A DNA stretch of 64,000 bases from Mycobacterium sp. Lineage in GTDB: Bacteria > Actinomycetota > Actinomycetes > Mycobacteriales > Mycobacteriaceae. Below are positions 27,346 through 37,258 of this stretch, piece after piece. Position 1 is the first letter of the stretch. The number at the start of each line of letters is the position of its first letter. Where the stretch lies: positions 16,521 through 80,520 of the forward strand of contig JAGYKK010000012.1 of assembly GCA_018401645.1 (NCBI GenBank). The letters are read 5' to 3'. The notes beneath the pieces were generated by a model. The model was not told the DNA's origin. It was given only the letters and a program-made list of their open reading frames with translations, and did not search any database. The position numbers and the translations under genes were made by a program.

Positions 27346-28980
27346 GTGGCCCTGAACATTGCAGATCTTGCCGAGCACGCCATCGACGCCGTGCCTGACC
27401 GTATCGCCCTGATCTGCGGGAATGAGGCGATCACCTACGCCGAACTCGAGGAGAAGGCGAATCGGTTCGCCCACTACCTCATTGACCACGGCGTGAAGAA
27501 GGACGACAAGGTCGGGCTGTACTGCCGCAACAGGATCGAGATCGTCATCGCGATGCTGGGCACCATCAAGGCCGGTGCGATCCTGGTCAATGTCAACTTC
27601 CGCTATGTCGAAGCTGAGTTGCGTTACCTGTTCGAGAACTCCGACATGGTCGCACTGGTGCACGAGCGTCAGTACTCCGACCGGGTGGCCAATGTGCTGC
27701 CGGAAGTCCCTAACGTCAAGACGGTGCTCGTCGTGGAAGACGGCAGCGACGCCGACTACCGGCGCTATGGCGGGGTGGAGTTCCACGAGGCGATCGCCAC
27801 TGGTTCTCCCGCGCGGGATTTCGGTGAGCGCAGCGCCGACGATATCTACCTGCTCTACACCGGTGGCACAACCGGGTTCCCCAAGGGCGTCATGTGGCGT
27901 CACGAGGACATCTATCGTGTGCTGCTCGGCGGAACCGACTTCGCCACCGGCGAATTCGTCGCCGATGAGTATGACCACGCCAGGCAGGCGGCCGCCGGGC
28001 CTGCGATGATCCGATACTCGATCCCGCCGATGATCCACGGGGCGACGCAGTCAGCCACCTGGATGTCACTGTTCAGCGGTCAAACCGCAATTCTGGCACC
28101 GGAATTCGATGCCGAAGATGTGTGGAGCACCATTGAAAAACACAAGGTGAACCTGCTGTTCTTCACCGGCGACGCGATGGCTCGTCCGCTACTCGATGCA
28201 CTGGAGGACTCCGAGCGCGACCTGTCGTCCTTGTTCCTGCTTGCCAGCACCGCGGCGTTGTTCTCGCCCAGTCTCAAGGAGCGATTCCTCGAATTGCTGC
28301 CCGGCCGGGTCATCACCGATTCCATCGGTTCCTCCGAAACCGGATTCGGCGGCAGCAGCATCGTGGCCAAGGGACAGACCGGCGGAGGTGGCCCGCGGGT
28401 CACCATCGATAAGAAGACCGTTGTGCTCGACGACGACGGCAACGAGGTCAAGCCCGGCTCGGGCGTTCGCGGAATCCTGGCCAAGCGAGGCAATATTCCG
28501 GTCGGTTACTACAAAGACGAGAAGAAGACCGCCGAGACCTTCCGCACCATCAACGGCGTGCGTTACGCGATTCCGGGCGACTACGCCCGGGTCGAGTCCG
28601 ACGGCACGGTGACCATGCTGGGTCGGGGTTCGGTGTCGATCAACACTGGTGGCGAGAAGGTGTATCCCGAGGAGGTCGAAGCGGCACTGAAGGGTCACCC
28701 GGACGTGTTTGACGCACTCGTCGTCGGGGTACCTGACCCGCGCTTCGGTCAGCATGTCGCGGCGGTCGTCGCGCCGCGAAGAGGTACGTCCCCGACGCTG
28801 GCCGACTTGGATGCGTTCGTGCGCAGCACGATTGCGGGCTACAAGGTTCCCCGAAGCCTGTGGATCGTCAACGAGGTGAAGCGTTCGCCCGCCGGCAAAC
28901 CCGACTACACGTGGGCGCGCCAACAGACGGAGGCGCGACCCGCCGACGAGGTGCACTCCAAGCATGTGGGTCCGAAATGA
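27346..28980 (+). CDS. fadD19: Steroid C24/C26 acyl-CoA synthetase FadD19
   Basis: AMP-forming ligase that activates sterol side-chain acids as CoA esters. FadD19 is associated with long side chains, including C24-branched ones. It has 544 residues from a GTG at 27346. The adenylation motif is [16 protein letters not shown], and the hinge/A8 region reads [20 protein letters not shown]. The C-terminal catalytic Lys lies in [10 protein letters not shown]. The start is only 11 bases from the KstR operator, so transcription may be nearly leaderless. The stop overlaps the next gene (ATGATG). Confidence 0.94.
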   Translation: MALNIADLAEHAIDAVPDRIALICGNEAITYAELEEKANRFAHYLIDHGVKKDDKVGLYCRNRIEIVIAMLGTIKAGAILVNVNFRYVEAELRYLFENSDMVALVHERQYSDRVANVLPEVPNVKTVLVVEDGSDADYRRYGGVEFHEAIATGSPARDFGERSADDIYLLYTGGTTGFPKGVMWRHEDIYRVLLGGTDFATGEFVADEYDHARQAAAGPAMIRYSIPPMIHGATQSATWMSLFSGQTAILAPEFDAEDVWSTIEKHKVNLLFFTGDAMARPLLDALEDSERDLSSLFLLASTAALFSPSLKERFLELLPGRVITDSIGSSETGFGGSSIVAKGQTGGGGPRVTIDKKTVVLDDDGNEVKPGSGVRGILAKRGNIPVGYYKDEKKTAETFRTINGVRYAIPGDYARVESDGTVTMLGRGSVSINTGGEKVYPEEVEAALKGHPDVFDALVVGVPDPRFGQHVAAVVAPRRGTSPTLADLDAFVRSTIAGYKVPRSLWIVNEVKRSPAGKPDYTWARQQTEARPADEVHSKHVGPK

Positions 28981-30101
28981 TGCATACCGAATTGTGCGAC
29001 CGATTCGGGATCGCCTACCCGATCTTTGTGTTCACGCCGTCGGAGAAAGTGGCGGCCGCCGTGACCCGGGCCGGCGGTATGGGTGTGCTGGGAGCGGTGC
29101 GGTTCAACCACCCCGACGAACTCGAGTCGGTGCTGTGCTGGATGGACGACAATACCGAGGGCAAGCCCTACGGTGTCGACATCGTGATGCCGGCAACGGT
29201 GCCGACCGAAGGCAGTGCGATCGACATCGACAAGCTGATCCCGCAGGCGCACCGCGATTTCGTCGACAAGACCATGGCTGATCTGGGAGTTCCTCCGCTG
29301 CCGGGTGAGCAGGTCGGTCGCGAAGGCGTGCTGGGTTGGCTTCATTCGGTCGCCCGCTCGCATGTCGACGTCGCGCTCACGCATCCGATCAAACTCATCG
29401 CCAACGCGCTGGGCTCACCGCCGCCAGACGTGATCGCCCAAGCACACGCGGCCGGGGTCCCGGTGGCCGCGTTGGCGGGATCTGCCAAACATGCTCTGCG
29501 CCATGCCGAAATTGGTGTGGACATCGTCATCGCGCAGGGCTACGAGGCCGGTGGGCACACCGGTGAGATCGCGTCGATGGTGCTGGTGCCCGAGGTCGTC
29601 GATGTGGTCGGTGGCAAGGCCGCCGTCCTGGCCGCGGGTGGAATCGGGACCGGTCGACAGGTTGCCGCCGCTCTCGCGTTGGGTGCCTCCGGAGTGTGGA
29701 TGGGTTCGGCGTTCTTGACCGCGGCCGAGTACGACCTCGGGGCGCGCACCGACGGTGGCCCATCGGTCATCCAGGAGGCGCTCTTGGCGGCAACCTCCAG
29801 CGACACCGTCCGTCGAAAGATCTTCTCCGGTAAACCGGCGCGGCTGCTGAAGAGCCGCTGGACCGATGCCTGGGATGCCGACGATGCGCCATCGCCCCTC
29901 CCGATGCCGCTGCAGAACGTACTCGTCAGCGAGGCGCACCAGCGTATGAGCCAGTCAGTCGACCCGTCCACCGTTGCCATGCCGGTTGGTCAGATCGTTG
30001 GGACTATGAACAAGATCCGGCCGGTCGCCGAAATCATGGCCGAGTTGGTATCAGGCTTCGAGGCGGCGACTCGAAGGCTTGACGACATCCGTTCCACCTG
30101 A
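28977..30101 (+). CDS. Nitronate monooxygenase-like FMN oxidoreductase
   Basis: A 374-residue TIM-barrel flavoprotein of the NMO/2-nitropropane dioxygenase family. FMN-phosphate loops are visible in AAGGIGTGRQVAAALALGAS and in QGYEAGGHTGEIASMVLVP. Related enzymes oxidise nitronates; many family members have other substrates. The ATG overlaps the fadD19 stop by four bases (a second ATG follows at 28980), so it is translationally coupled to fadD19. A role in sterol catabolism is suggested by that coupling but is not shown by sequence. Confidence 0.85.
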   Translation: MMHTELCDRFGIAYPIFVFTPSEKVAAAVTRAGGMGVLGAVRFNHPDELESVLCWMDDNTEGKPYGVDIVMPATVPTEGSAIDIDKLIPQAHRDFVDKTMADLGVPPLPGEQVGREGVLGWLHSVARSHVDVALTHPIKLIANALGSPPPDVIAQAHAAGVPVAALAGSAKHALRHAEIGVDIVIAQGYEAGGHTGEIASMVLVPEVVDVVGGKAAVLAAGGIGTGRQVAAALALGASGVWMGSAFLTAAEYDLGARTDGGPSVIQEALLAATSSDTVRRKIFSGKPARLLKSRWTDAWDADDAPSPLPMPLQNVLVSEAHQRMSQSVDPSTVAMPVGQIVGTMNKIRPVAEIMAELVSGFEAATRRLDDIRST

Positions 30102-30208
30102 CGCGGGGGAACATCGGTGTGAGCACCGGGTGACACCCCTCGGGTTCAGTTGGCCGGCTGGTCCGGCACGATGATCGCCGTGACTCGTCTGCCGCCGGTC
30201 CCGCTGCC

Positions 30209-31453
30209 GTGAGTGTGGTCCTTGTGGCGGTCGGGTCGGTGACGGCTGTTGCCGATGCCGACAAGTCCTATCCCCCCGTGCTGGCCGGCCACGCCGTCCT
30301 GCCCGCGCTGACACTGCTTGATCCGCCGCCGGACGCGCCGGTGGAACTGCGCACCAGCGGCAAGTACGCCACGCCGCCCGCAACAGGGGAGTTCACGTGG
30401 CCGTTCGCCGGCCAACCCGTCCAGGGCCACTCGGCGATCCGGCGCGCCGACGACGGCAGCTTCTGGTTGCTCACCGACAACGGGGCCGGCAGTAAATCGA
30501 ACTCACCGGACTTCATGCTGCAGCTGAATCGCTACCGGGTCGACTTCGACTCCGGGGTGTTCACCCGACTGCAGACCGTTTTCCTGCGCGATCCACTCAG
30601 GAAGGCTCCGTTTCGGATCGTCACCGACGGGACCGCCGAGCGCTACCTGACCGGCGGCGATTTTGACCCGGAGAGCCTGCATTTCGCCGGCGGCCAGATG
30701 TGGATCGGTGAGGAGTTCGGTCCCTACCTGCTTCAATTCGATCCCGACGGTCGGCTTCTCGCAGTGATCGACACGCTGGTCGACGGGCGGGCCGCGCAGT
30801 CACCGGATCACCCCGGCGGTCTGGGATCGATCGAGGTCGCGCGATCCAAAGGCCTTGAAGCCATGGCCGGTTCCCCGGACGGCCGCCTGCTCTATCCGAT
30901 GTTGGAGGGCCCACTGGCCGGGGAGTCCGACCCGAGGGTGGTGCGAATCCTCGAGTTCGACGTCGCCGCCGCACGCTGGACCGGCCGGCACTGGAACTAC
31001 CTCCTGGAGCAGGACGGCAACGCAATCGGCGACCTCACCATGATCGACGCGACGACGGCCCTGGTGATTGAGCGTGACAACGGGTACGGAACCGCCGACC
31101 GGGTGTGCCCGCCGGGCGAACCGCGCGACGACTGCTTCACCGAACCTGCCCGCTTCAAACGTATCTACAAGATCGAGATGGGCGAAGGGCGAGTCGGCGG
31201 CCCGGTGCGCAAGGTTGGGTTCACCGACCTCATGTCCATCACCGACCCGCGCGGGTTGGCACGTGTCCCCCTGACCGATGGCGTGCTCACCTTTCCGTTC
31301 GCGACCATCGAAAGCGTCGATGTGGTCGATGGCCGCCACATCGTGGTCGGAAACGACAACAACCTGCCGTACTCGCGCAGTCGCGAACCTGGTCGCATCG
31401 ACGACAATGAATTGGTGCTGCTCGATGTCTCCGCGCTACTGGGCGCTGCCTAG
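30209..31453 (+). CDS. Exported phytase-like esterase-domain protein
   Basis: A 414-residue protein of the 'esterase-like activity of phytase' family, a beta-propeller fold. Segments include GHSAIRRADDGSFWLLTDNG, FDPESLHFAGGQMWIGEEFGP and SKGLEAMAGSPDGRLLYPML. Residues 1-17 (hydrophobic, ending AVADA) look like a short signal peptide, so the protein is probably secreted or lipid-anchored outside. No ATG precedes the GTG at 30209 in frame, and the true start could be 30215. It lies in the sterol cluster without a visible KstR box. Confidence 0.75.
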   Translation: MSVVLVAVGSVTAVADADKSYPPVLAGHAVLPALTLLDPPPDAPVELRTSGKYATPPATGEFTWPFAGQPVQGHSAIRRADDGSFWLLTDNGAGSKSNSPDFMLQLNRYRVDFDSGVFTRLQTVFLRDPLRKAPFRIVTDGTAERYLTGGDFDPESLHFAGGQMWIGEEFGPYLLQFDPDGRLLAVIDTLVDGRAAQSPDHPGGLGSIEVARSKGLEAMAGSPDGRLLYPMLEGPLAGESDPRVVRILEFDVAAARWTGRHWNYLLEQDGNAIGDLTMIDATTALVIERDNGYGTADRVCPPGEPRDDCFTEPARFKRIYKIEMGEGRVGGPVRKVGFTDLMSITDPRGLARVPLTDGVLTFPFATIESVDVVDGRHIVVGNDNNLPYSRSREPGRIDDNELVLLDVSALLGAA

Positions 31454-31467
31454 CTAGAGTCATTGCG

Positions 31468-33075
31468 ATGAACGGCGCCCAGGCACTCATCGCGACCCTG
31501 GTGGATAACGGCGTCCGGGTGTGTTTCGCCAACCCGGGCACCTCGGAGATGCATTTCGTCGCCGCACTGGACGCGGTGCCGCAAATGCGCGGTCTACTTA
31601 CACTGTTCGAGGGCGTGGCAACCGGCGCGGCCGACGGCTATGCGCGGATGTCGGGGGAGCCCGCCGCGGTGCTGCTGCATCTCGGCCCCGGGCTGGGCAA
31701 CGGACTAGCCAACCTTCACAACGCCCGCCGGGCGCGGGTGCCGATGGTGGTGGTGGTGGGCGACCACGCCATCGATCACAAGCGCCATGACGCCCCGCTG
31801 GAATCCGACATCGACTCGGTGGCCGGCACGGTCTCGGGCTGGGTGCGGCGCACGATGAGTCCCGATGATGTCGAGACCGACGCCACCGCGGCGATCACTT
31901 TCGTCCGCGCCGAACAGAGGATCGCCACTCTCATCCTGCCGGCCGATGTCTCGTGGTCTGAGGGTGCGGAGTGCGCCGGACTCGTTGCGCAGCAACCAGA
32001 GTCGACCTCTGTGGAAACCCGTCCTGTGGCGGACGCGCTGCGCGCGGGCGAGCCGACGGTGATCCTGGTCGGTGGCGACGCCACCCGGGCGCAGGGCCTC
32101 GGCGCCGCGGCCCGGCTGGCGCAGGCATACGGAGCGCGGGTGTTCTGCGAGACCTTCCCCACCCGGCTGGAGCGCGGCGCCGGGATCGCCGCGGCCGAGC
32201 GGATCGCCTACTTCGGCGAGGCCGCCGAGGCGCAACTGGCGGGCACCCGGCGGCTGATCCTGGCCGGGGCCGTGTCCCCGGTGACGTTCTTCGGTTATCC
32301 CGATAAGCCCAGCGACCTGGTGCCCGAGGGCTGCACCGTCTACACGCTGGCCGGACCCGTTGGCGCCGCTGCCGCACTGGCCGAACTGGCTGATCGGCTG
32401 GCCCCGAACATCCCGTTTCCCACCGCTCCGGCTGGCCGGCCTCAGCTCCCGTCCGGAGCGCTCACTGTTCAGACCGCGGCGGATGTCATCGGAGCGCTCC
32501 TGCCGGAGCGGGCGATCGTCGTCGACGAATCCAACACATCGGGATTTCTATTACCGCCGGCCACTGCCGCCGCCCCGGCCCACGATTGGCTGACACTTAC
32601 CGGTGGCGCGATCGGTTATGCGCTGCCGGTAGCGCTTGGCGCAGCCGTCGCCGAACCGGACCGTCCGGTGTTGTGTCTGGAATCCGATGGGTCGGCGATG
32701 TACACCATCTCTGCGCTGTGGAGTCATGCGCGGGAGAATCTCGACATCACCACTGTCATCTTTGCCAACCGGGCCTATGACATTTTGCGCATTGAGTTGC
32801 AGCGCGTTGGTGCGCAGAGCGATAGCCACCAGCCGGGACCGAAAGCCGAGGCCTTGCTCGACTTGACGCCGCCCATACTGGATTTCGTGAAGATCGCCGA
32901 GGGTATGGGGGTGCCGGCCCGGGGTGCCACCACCGCCGAGGAACTGGCTGACGCGCTGCGGTGGGCCTTCGATGAGCCGGGCCCGCACCTCATTGAGGCG
33001 GTCATGCCCTCGTTAGCGGGATCCGGAACACCGGATCGCCGCATTCCAGCGCCTCGGCCGACAGTTGTCGCTTGA
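31468..33075 (+). CDS. ilvX: ThDP-dependent acetolactate-synthase-like enzyme IlvX
   Basis: A 535-residue thiamine-diphosphate enzyme of the IlvB/IlvG/benzoylformate-decarboxylase group. The cofactor-activating Glu is in LFEGVATGAADGYARM. The ThDP/metal motif reads CLESDGSAMYTISALWSHARE, continuing to a TVIFANRAYDIL strand. It corresponds to the ilvX gene (Rv3509c) found in the M. tuberculosis sterol cluster. It lacks the regulatory-subunit context of true acetolactate synthase, and its substrate is not established. It starts 15 bases after the phytase-like gene and overlaps the convergent fadD17 by 74 bases. Confidence 0.87.
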   Translation: MNGAQALIATLVDNGVRVCFANPGTSEMHFVAALDAVPQMRGLLTLFEGVATGAADGYARMSGEPAAVLLHLGPGLGNGLANLHNARRARVPMVVVVGDHAIDHKRHDAPLESDIDSVAGTVSGWVRRTMSPDDVETDATAAITFVRAEQRIATLILPADVSWSEGAECAGLVAQQPESTSVETRPVADALRAGEPTVILVGGDATRAQGLGAAARLAQAYGARVFCETFPTRLERGAGIAAAERIAYFGEAAEAQLAGTRRLILAGAVSPVTFFGYPDKPSDLVPEGCTVYTLAGPVGAAAALAELADRLAPNIPFPTAPAGRPQLPSGALTVQTAADVIGALLPERAIVVDESNTSGFLLPPATAAAPAHDWLTLTGGAIGYALPVALGAAVAEPDRPVLCLESDGSAMYTISALWSHARENLDITTVIFANRAYDILRIELQRVGAQSDSHQPGPKAEALLDLTPPILDFVKIAEGMGVPARGATTAEELADALRWAFDEPGPHLIEAVMPSLAGSGTPDRRIPAPRPTVVA

Positions 33076-34570
33076 GCACCTTGAAGGTCTCCGTCCGGGG
33101 CAGTGCGGTGGCGATCCGGACGTAGGACGGTCGTTGCTTGGCCCCAAGATCGTCCTGCTCGTCCAGAAACCGCCTGAATGAATCGCCGTCGAACGCAATC
33201 CCCTCCGGCAGTACCAGCGCCGCCATCACCTGGTCACCGATATCGTCGGGAATCCCGTATACGGCCGCCTCAGTGACGTCGGGGTAGCGCATCAGTACTC
33301 GCTCGATCGGTGCGGTGCCCAGGTTCTCGCCATCCACCCGCATCCAATCGCCAAGCCGCCCAGCGAAATACAGGTAGCCATCCTTGTCGCGGTAGGCCAG
33401 GTCACCGCTGTGATAAACACCGCCGCTCATCCGCTGGGCCTCTGCCTCCGGATCCTTGTAGTAGCCGCGGAACTGGCCCCTCCCGGCCACGTTGACCAGT
33501 TCGCCCACCACACCCGGTGGGCAGGATCGGCCGGTGTCGACGTCGATGATGTCCAGGTCGGCGGTGATCGGACCGAGCGAACTCTCCGGAGTCTCGGGAG
33601 TGCGCCCGATCGACACCCCGCCCTCGGTGGAGCCGAACCCGTCGACCACCATCACGCCGAATCGCCGTGCGAAGCGGCTGATGTCGCGCGGTGCGCCCTC
33701 ATTGCCGTACATGATCCGCAGTGGGTTGTCGGCATCATCGGGCCGCTCCGGTGTGGCCAGGATGTAGGACATCGGCTTGCCGACGTAGTTGGCGTAGGTG
33801 GCGTTGAAACGGCGCACGTCGGGGAGGAACCCGGAGGCGGAGAACTTTTGGCGCAGCGCGATCGACGCGCCGGGCGCCGCGACGGCGGGCGCCCAGCCCG
33901 CCATCACCGCGTTGGAGTGGAACAGCGGCATCGAGAGGTAGCAGGTGTCGGCGGGCCCGAGCCCGAACCGTTGGGCCAGCATCACGCCGGGGCCGGCCAC
34001 CTTTTCATGGGTGCAGCGCACGGCTTTGGGTTCACCGCTGGTACCGGAGGTGAAGATCAGCATAAATAATTCATCGAAGGCGCTGTTGGCGAGCGTGATT
34101 GGCGAACCGCGGAAGCCGGCGAGTTCAGTGGCCCACTCGGGTGCGCCCACCTCCAGCACGGCCATCTCCGCCGGGGCGAAGTCCGGTCCGTAGGAGTTGA
34201 GGTCGCCGTCGGTGATGATCAACTGGCAGTCGGCGTGGGTGACGTCGCGACGCAGCGCGTCACCACGGCGGGTCGGGTTCAAACCCACCGGCACCACGCC
34301 ACTGAGACCGGCGGCCACCAGCAGGGCCGAAAAGAGGGGAGTGTTGGCGAGGAGAACGCCGACATGCGGCGGCAGGTCCGGATTCAACCGGGCGCGCAAC
34401 AACGCAGCAAGATCGGCGGCCAGCTGGATGTGTTCACGCCAGGTTGCAAAGGATCCGTCGTCGCCGTGGACGCCGCGGTCGTCGATCTCGGCCAGCGGCT
34501 CGAGTAGCCGGGGGACGGTGAGTTGCAACGGTTCAGGTTCAGGCAGGGGTGTCCGCCAGATCTCGGCCAA
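33002..34570 (-). CDS. fadD17: Acyl-CoA synthetase FadD17
   Basis: AMP-forming ligase (522 residues) reported in mycobacteria to activate shortened sterol side-chain acids (C24-type). The adenylation motif is LIFTSGTSGEPKAVRC. The A7-A8 region is SGDLAYRDKDGYLYFAGRLG. A TTG at 34570 lies inside the end of fadE27 (32-base overlap) and is the furthest start that keeps the N-terminal AEIWRTPLPEPEPLQL. An internal TTG is possible. It is last in the operon fadE26-fadE27-fadD17. Confidence 0.9.
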   Translation of the reverse strand: MAEIWRTPLPEPEPLQLTVPRLLEPLAEIDDRGVHGDDGSFATWREHIQLAADLAALLRARLNPDLPPHVGVLLANTPLFSALLVAAGLSGVVPVGLNPTRRGDALRRDVTHADCQLIITDGDLNSYGPDFAPAEMAVLEVGAPEWATELAGFRGSPITLANSAFDELFMLIFTSGTSGEPKAVRCTHEKVAGPGVMLAQRFGLGPADTCYLSMPLFHSNAVMAGWAPAVAAPGASIALRQKFSASGFLPDVRRFNATYANYVGKPMSYILATPERPDDADNPLRIMYGNEGAPRDISRFARRFGVMVVDGFGSTEGGVSIGRTPETPESSLGPITADLDIIDVDTGRSCPPGVVGELVNVAGRGQFRGYYKDPEAEAQRMSGGVYHSGDLAYRDKDGYLYFAGRLGDWMRVDGENLGTAPIERVLMRYPDVTEAAVYGIPDDIGDQVMAALVLPEGIAFDGDSFRRFLDEQDDLGAKQRPSYVRIATALPRTETFKVLKRQLSAEALECGDPVFRIPLTRA

Positions 34571-35636
34571 TGACGAGTAGCCCGGCGGTGGCCCCGCCGA
34601 GGGCGAACTCAGTCTGCTTGGCCGTGATGAAGTAGCGGTGCACCTGATGATCCATGTCGATGCCCACCCCGCCGTGGACGTGCACGGTGGTGTGCGCCAC
34701 CCGATGGCCGGCCTCGGCCGCCCAGAAGGCCGCGGTGGCCACCTCGGTGTCGGCAGGAAGGTCCTCCGAGAGCCGCCACGATGCCTGCTCCAACGTCAAC
34801 CGCAGCCCCTTGATGTCGATGTAGGCATCGGCCAGACGTTGGGAGACCGCCTGGAAGCTTCCGATGGGCCGATCGAATTGCTCCCGGGTGCGCGCGTATT
34901 CGGCGGTCAACTCAAGTGAGCGCTCCAGCACACCGAGTTGGTACGCAGTCAGGCCGACGGCCCGGCGGGCGATCAGCCAGGTGAGCACGTCGCCGTCACC
35001 GACCACCCGGTCGGCGCCGAGGTGGACGCCGGCCAGGTCGACTTCTCCGGCACTGCCCTGGCCGGTGGTTTCAAGCGCGGTTATCGAAACTCCCGGATCG
35101 CCGGCGGCGACCAAGAAGACCTTGGTGCCGGAGTTGGTTTCCGCCGCAACGAGGAACGCATCCGCGATGGGACCCCACGGCACCTGGGTGCGGGTCCCGG
35201 TCAGCCGGTAGCCGTCATCCGAAGCTGTGGCCTGCACCGGCCCCTGCCCCCATTCGCCGTCCAGTGCCACTGTCAGGATCTTCTCGCCGGCCACCGCCGG
35301 TACCGCCCAGTCTTGTCGCAACCGGTCTGATCCGAAGTGGGCCAGAGCGCCGGCCCCCAGGACCACCGACTCCAGGTAGGGCACAGCGGCTACCTGTCGT
35401 CCCAGTGGGGTCAGAATCGCCGTCTGTTCCAGCACTCCGAAGCCGGCGCCGCCGACCGATTCCGGCGCGGCTGTGCTGAGGATGTCGGCGTCGATTAATT
35501 TGCCCCACAGTGTCTTATCGAATCTTTGGTCGAGGCTATCGAGTTGACGCTGGTGTTGCGGCGTGCAGACGGCGTCGACGATGGTGGTGACGAGGCCCGA
35601 AAGATCCTGGGCGGCATCAGTTCTGGTGAAATCCAT
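34539..35636 (-). CDS. fadE27: Acyl-CoA dehydrogenase FadE27 (ChsE5-type subunit)
   Basis: Subunit of the heterotetrameric FadE26-FadE27 (ChsE4-ChsE5) dehydrogenase that desaturates the long cholesterol side-chain CoA ester. It has 365 residues. The C-terminal domain has VAHTTVHVHGGVGIDMDHQV, the acyl-CoA dehydrogenase pattern. As in other alpha-beta FadE pairs, one subunit supplies the catalytic residue. It starts 32 bases after the fadE26 stop and overlaps fadD17. Confidence 0.92.
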   Translation of the reverse strand: MDFTRTDAAQDLSGLVTTIVDAVCTPQHQRQLDSLDQRFDKTLWGKLIDADILSTAAPESVGGAGFGVLEQTAILTPLGRQVAAVPYLESVVLGAGALAHFGSDRLRQDWAVPAVAGEKILTVALDGEWGQGPVQATASDDGYRLTGTRTQVPWGPIADAFLVAAETNSGTKVFLVAAGDPGVSITALETTGQGSAGEVDLAGVHLGADRVVGDGDVLTWLIARRAVGLTAYQLGVLERSLELTAEYARTREQFDRPIGSFQAVSQRLADAYIDIKGLRLTLEQASWRLSEDLPADTEVATAAFWAAEAGHRVAHTTVHVHGGVGIDMDHQVHRYFITAKQTEFALGGATAGLLVIGRDLADTPA

Positions 35637-35668
35637 GGATGTCCTTGTCCGCTATTTTCGGCGGTCGA

Positions 35669-36850
35669 TCAGCGGTTGGCGCGGGGAAGGCCGAGGGCGG
35701 CCATCCCGATGATGTCGCGTTGGACCTCGTTGGTGCCGCCGCCGAAGGTGAGGATCAGCGATGACCGGTGCATCCGCTCAACCCGGCCGCGCAGCAACGC
35801 TCCGCGGGACTCCTGCCGCAGCGTGGCTGAGGGCCCCAGGACCTCCATCAACAGCCGGTAGGCCTCGGTCGCCATCTCGGTGCCGTACACCTTGGCCGCC
35901 GAAGCATCCGCCGGTGACGGGGCCACCGCCTCCGCTGACGCGAGTTCCCAATTGAACAGCTTGAGGTACTCGGCCTTCGCGTGGACCCGGGCGAGGTTGA
36001 GTTGAACCCACTCGGAGTCGATCAGTCGCACGCCCCGGGCGTCCTTGGTGTTTTGCGCCCACTCGCGGACCTGGTTGAGCGCGGTGAAGATCGGCTGCGC
36101 GGAGACCAGCGCGACGCGTTCGTGGTTGAGCTGGTTGGTAACCAGCTTCCAGCCGCCGTTCTCTTCGCCGACCCGGTTGCCGACCGGTACCCGTACGTCG
36201 GAGTAGTAGGTGGCGCTGGTGCTCGCACCGGCCATGGTGTGGACCGGGGTCCAGGAGAAGCCTTCGGCAGTGGTCGGCACGATCAGGACCGAGATGCCCC
36301 GATGCTTCTTGGCCTCGGTATTCGTGCGCACCGCCAGCCAGATGTAGTCGGCGTATTGGATGAGGCTGGTCCACATTTTCTGACCGTTGATGACGTAGTC
36401 CTCGCCATCGCGAACCGCTGACGTGCGCAGCGCGGCAAGGTCGGTACCGGCACCGGGCTCGGAGTAGCCGATTGAGAAGTGAATATCGCCGGCCGCGATC
36501 CCCGGGAGGAAGAACTTCTTCTGCTCCTCAGTGCCGTAGGCCATGATCGTCGGCGCCACGCTGTTGATGGTCAGGAACGGGACCGGGGCACCGGCGACGG
36601 CGGCCTCATCGGTGAATATCAGCTGGTCCATGGCGGAGCGAGCCTGACCGCCGTATTCCCTGGGCCAGCCCAGCGCCAGCCAGCCGTCTCGGCCCATCTG
36701 GGCCACCGTCTCGCGGTAGACGTTCCCGGTGCCGTATTCGCCGCCGACCGCCATCAGGGCCTCCCGGCGCTCCGGGGTGATCAGGGTGGCGAAGTAGGAC
36801 CGCAGCTCGCGGCGTAGCTGCTCCTGCTCGGGGGTGTAACTGATCCGCAT
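35669..36850 (-). CDS. fadE26: Acyl-CoA dehydrogenase FadE26 (ChsE4-type subunit)
   Basis: Partner of FadE27 in the first beta-oxidation step on the cholesterol tail. It has 393 residues from the ATG at 36850; an upstream in-frame start would reach the operator and adds no family sequence. FAD-contact motif IGYSEPGAGTDLAALRTSAV and catalytic-region VTNQLNHERVALVSAQP carry the Glu equivalent to Glu241 of FadE29. The KstR box lies 53 bases upstream and is shared with the divergent fdxD-hsd4A operon. Confidence 0.93.
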   Translation of the reverse strand: MRISYTPEQEQLRRELRSYFATLITPERREALMAVGGEYGTGNVYRETVAQMGRDGWLALGWPREYGGQARSAMDQLIFTDEAAVAGAPVPFLTINSVAPTIMAYGTEEQKKFFLPGIAAGDIHFSIGYSEPGAGTDLAALRTSAVRDGEDYVINGQKMWTSLIQYADYIWLAVRTNTEAKKHRGISVLIVPTTAEGFSWTPVHTMAGASTSATYYSDVRVPVGNRVGEENGGWKLVTNQLNHERVALVSAQPIFTALNQVREWAQNTKDARGVRLIDSEWVQLNLARVHAKAEYLKLFNWELASAEAVAPSPADASAAKVYGTEMATEAYRLLMEVLGPSATLRQESRGALLRGRVERMHRSSLILTFGGGTNEVQRDIIGMAALGLPRANR

Positions 36851-36902
36851 CCGCGTGGCCTCCGACTCAGTGGGATGCCGGCAACCCGCCGACATCATTC
36901 GT

Positions 36903-36916
36903 TGTAACACGTTCTA
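36903..36916. promoter_or_regulatory. KstR operator, fadE26/fdxD divergent promoter
   Basis: TGTAACACGTTCTA is identical to the site before fadD19. It is positioned between the fadE26-fadE27-fadD17 operon and fdxD-hsd4A. Confidence 0.9.
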
Positions 36917-37017
36917 GTCTGAGTTTCCAGCGCCGTCTGTGCGTCGACTGCCGTGATCGGTCGTATCGTGAGGCTGCGGAGAGCCGGGGACCCGCCCGGC
37001 GGGCCTAGGAGGTAGTG

Positions 37018-37209
37018 ATGCGCATCGCCGTCGACCGTGATCGCTGTGAGGGTAACGCCGTCTGTATAGGAATTGCGCCCGAGTTATTCGAACTCGACGA
37101 CGAGGACTACGTCGTGGTTACGGCGGACCCCATCCCGGTCGATCAGGAGGAGTTAGCCGAGCAGGCCATCGCCGAATGCCCACGCGCGGCGCTGACCCGC
37201 AGGGACTAG
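37018..37209 (+). CDS. fdxD: Small [3Fe-4S] ferredoxin FdxD
   Basis: A 63-residue ferredoxin with Cys10, Cys16 and Cys54 in CEGNAVC and AECPRAAL. The usual second cysteine position is an Asn (C-x2-N-x2-C), as in mycobacterial P450 redox partners with a 3Fe-4S cluster. It is a likely electron donor for the sterol P450 or for the acyl-CoA dehydrogenases. The ATG at 37018 follows AGGAGG with five bases spacing, and a GTG lies just before it. It is first gene of a KstR-controlled pair with hsd4A. Confidence 0.93.
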   Translation: MRIAVDRDRCEGNAVCIGIAPELFELDDEDYVVVTADPIPVDQEELAEQAIAECPRAALTRRD

Positions 37210-37258
37210 AGGTGCTGGTGACGCCTGTCCGTCGGACTGCCACAACGAGTCGAACCGC

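Noticed and set aside
31468..33075. Housekeeping acetolactate synthase for branched-chain amino acids
   Set aside because: No ilvN/ilvC neighbours, and the position in the sterol cluster matches ilvX; the ThDP motif alone does not show the substrate.
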